DNA from: an uncultured Aquimarina sp. | GTDB taxonomy: Bacteria; Bacteroidota; Bacteroidia; Flavobacteriales; Flavobacteriaceae | Assembly (NCBI GenBank): GCA_947493035.1 | Contig: CANLOW010000003.1 | Span: forward strand, 186,001 to 250,000 | Length of the DNA stretch: 64,000 bases | Direction of reading: 5' to 3' | Shown: positions 62,845-64,000 of the stretch, piece by piece | How positions within the stretch are numbered: the first letter of the stretch is position 1 | How the letters are laid out: every line of letters starts with the position of its first letter | Notes under the pieces: model-generated | Told to the model about the DNA's origin: nothing | The model's database searches: none | What the model saw: the letters and a program-made list of their open reading frames with translations, nothing else | Program-made: the position numbers and the translations under genes

Positions 62845-63798
62845 TTAAAACACCTTCGAAGCTATGGCTTTGATATTATCTGATTTCCCCATAGAGTAGT
62901 AATGCACACAAGGAGCTCCAAACTCAATTAACTCTTTAGACTGTTGAATTGCAAACTCTACTCCTATTTGGCGTACAGCTTTATTATTTTCAGCATTTTC
63001 TATTTCTTTAATCAGAGTCGAAGGCATGTCTAACCAAAAAACTTGAGGAAGCATTTGTAAATGACGCTTTACAGCTACTGGTTTTATTCCTGGTATGATA
63101 GGCACTGTTATACCAATAGCTCTTGCTGCTTCTACGAAATTAAAATAACGCTGATTATCGAAAAACATTTGAGTTACCACATAATCCGCACCCGCATCTA
63201 CCTTTTCTTTCAAACGCCTTAAATCTTCATCTAAACTTGGAGCTTCAATATGCTTTTCTGGGTAACCTGCTACACCTATACAAAAATCAGGCTTATGTTT
63301 CATTTCTACATTTCCATGTAAAAAATTACCTTCATTCATTTTCTTAATTTGTTTTACCAAATCTATCGCATAGTTATGCCCCCCTTTTGCAGCTACAAAG
63401 TATTTCTCTCCTTTCATAGGATCCCCTCGTAAAGCCACAAGGTTGTCAATACCTAAATAATGACAATCTATTAATAAATATTCTGTTTCTTCTTTTGTAA
63501 ACCCTCCGCATAATACATGAGGAATTGCATCCACATTATACTTGTATTGTAAAGAAGCACAAATACCAACCGTACCAGGTCTCATTCGAGTAATTTTTCT
63601 ATCAAAAAGACCATCTTTTTCGATATAAACATATTCTTCCCTTGAAGTTGTTACATCTATAAATGGAGGATTAAACTCCATTAATGGATCAATATTAGCA
63701 TATAAATCATTGATATTACTCCCTTTTTGAGGTGGTACTATTTCAAAAGAAAACAATGCTTTCCCTTTTGATTTCTCTATGTGCTCTGTTACTTTCAT
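62845..63798 (-). CDS. metF: Methylenetetrahydrofolate reductase
   Basis: 317 residues of the MTHFR TIM barrel: FSFEIVPPQKGSNINDLY carries the catalytic Glu, FIDVTTSREEY, LVALRGDPMKGEKYF, FCIGVAGYPEKHIEAPSLD and VVTQMFFDNQRYFNFV follow. It reduces 5,10-methylene-THF to 5-methyl-THF for methionine synthesis, using FAD. metH is not in the window but may lie beyond 64000, since the gene runs leftward and the last 200 bp hold no gene. Confidence 0.96.
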   Translation of the reverse strand: MKVTEHIEKSKGKALFSFEIVPPQKGSNINDLYANIDPLMEFNPPFIDVTTSREEYVYIEKDGLFDRKITRMRPGTVGICASLQYKYNVDAIPHVLCGGFTKEETEYLLIDCHYLGIDNLVALRGDPMKGEKYFVAAKGGHNYAIDLVKQIKKMNEGNFLHGNVEMKHKPDFCIGVAGYPEKHIEAPSLDEDLRRLKEKVDAGADYVVTQMFFDNQRYFNFVEAARAIGITVPIIPGIKPVAVKRHLQMLPQVFWLDMPSTLIKEIENAENNKAVRQIGVEFAIQQSKELIEFGAPCVHYYSMGKSDNIKAIASKVF

Positions 63799-63910
63799 TT
63801 ACAAAAATTCTGATAGACAAAAATAAGACATAGCCTAATAGTTTGCTATTATTAAGAAAGGTTTTTGAAACTATAGCCTAAGTTTTAAAAATCATTAAAC
63901 ACCTTGAAGT

Positions 63911-63942
63911 AAACCTTCGATGGTTCACAAGTAAGAAGGTTT
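63911..63942. other. Stem-loop upstream of metF
   Basis: aaaccttc (63911-63918) and gaaggttt (63935-63942), a perfect 8-bp stem with a 16-nt loop, lie 113 bp upstream of the metF ATG. It could be a leader structure, or the terminator of a gene beyond the window. No SAM-riboswitch pattern is recognised. Confidence 0.35.
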
Positions 63943-64000
63943 AATTTCTAAATAGACTTCCGTCTTTATATCTTAAAAATCAATACTAAAGTTGTGTTTT

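Noticed and set aside
63799..64000. SAM riboswitch upstream of metF
   Set aside because: No SAM-I or SAM-II consensus stems or conserved loops could be found by eye.

Overview
The window looks like a chromosomal segment of a marine-type Flavobacteriaceae (Bacteroidota), perhaps near Tenacibaculum or Polaribacter. The support is a low-GC composition (roughly one third GC by eye), a type IX secretion pair (PorP/SprF-like plus a gliding-motility C-terminal domain protein), split transketolase subunits, bacillithiol deacetylase BshB1, a pyrR-pyrB-rnz cluster, and promoters matching the Bacteroidota consensus TTTG-N19-TAnnTTTG. Genus is inference only. No phage, IS element or CRISPR array is visible; most of the window is core genome.

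Layout. 1-3 kb: the 5' part of a secreted protein that databases usually mislabel asparagine synthetase B, a Crp-like regulator and an alpha/beta hydrolase. 3-8 kb: dnaB, accA, lptG and tgt, all leftward. 8-13 kb: rightward genes comprising a secreted unknown, a lycopene-cyclase-like membrane protein, a tail-anchored protein with two L7/L12-like repeats, and the two transketolase subunits. 13-19 kb: leftward, a geranylgeranyl-reductase-like flavoprotein, umuC and umuD separated by an interspersed palindromic repeat, thiol peroxidase with an attenuator-like leader, and a RecD-like helicase. 19-21 kb: a pilin-like membrane protein, a DUF3822-like protein and rsmD in a tight operon. 21-27 kb: RidA, 6-phosphogluconolactonase, an outer-membrane barrel, and a small sugar module (GRP/RhaT-like transporter, aldose epimerase, enolase-superfamily enzyme resembling 3,6-anhydro-L-galactonate cycloisomerase).

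27-43 kb is the main accessory region: a leftward 13-gene Wzx/Wzy-type capsule or exopolysaccharide operon starting from an exact consensus promoter at 43145-43175. In transcription order it encodes UDP-glucuronate 4-epimerase-like, UDP-glucose dehydrogenase, mannose-1-P guanylyltransferase, Wzx flippase, an EpsG-like polymerase, a beta-propeller protein of unknown function, GT2, a WbpV-like reductase, GT4, a second polymerase, a WecA/WbpL-like initiating transferase, a Wza-like lipoprotein and a Wzc-like tyrosine kinase. Predicted precursors are UDP-GlcA/UDP-GalA, GDP-mannose and an acetamido-deoxy sugar.

43-54 kb: an outer-membrane barrel, the polyphosphate cluster sixA-ppk-ppx, pdxH, a second copy of the interspersed repeat, the pyrR-pyrB-small protein-rnz operon, menE-like, a 2-Cys peroxiredoxin and bshB1. 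54-64 kb: tRNA-His with its own consensus promoter and terminator, the type IX secretion pair, purM, a FrnE-like DsbA protein overlapping a Crp/Fnr regulator, an MltD-like transglycosylase and metF.

No complete unknown defence or mobile system is visible. The most distinctive items are the tpx leader (promoter, 11-codon ORF with Pro-Pro, intrinsic terminator, then tpx), the two-copy repeat family, the tandem L7/L12-like tail-anchored protein, the pilin-like/DUF3822 pair and the capsule-locus beta-propeller.
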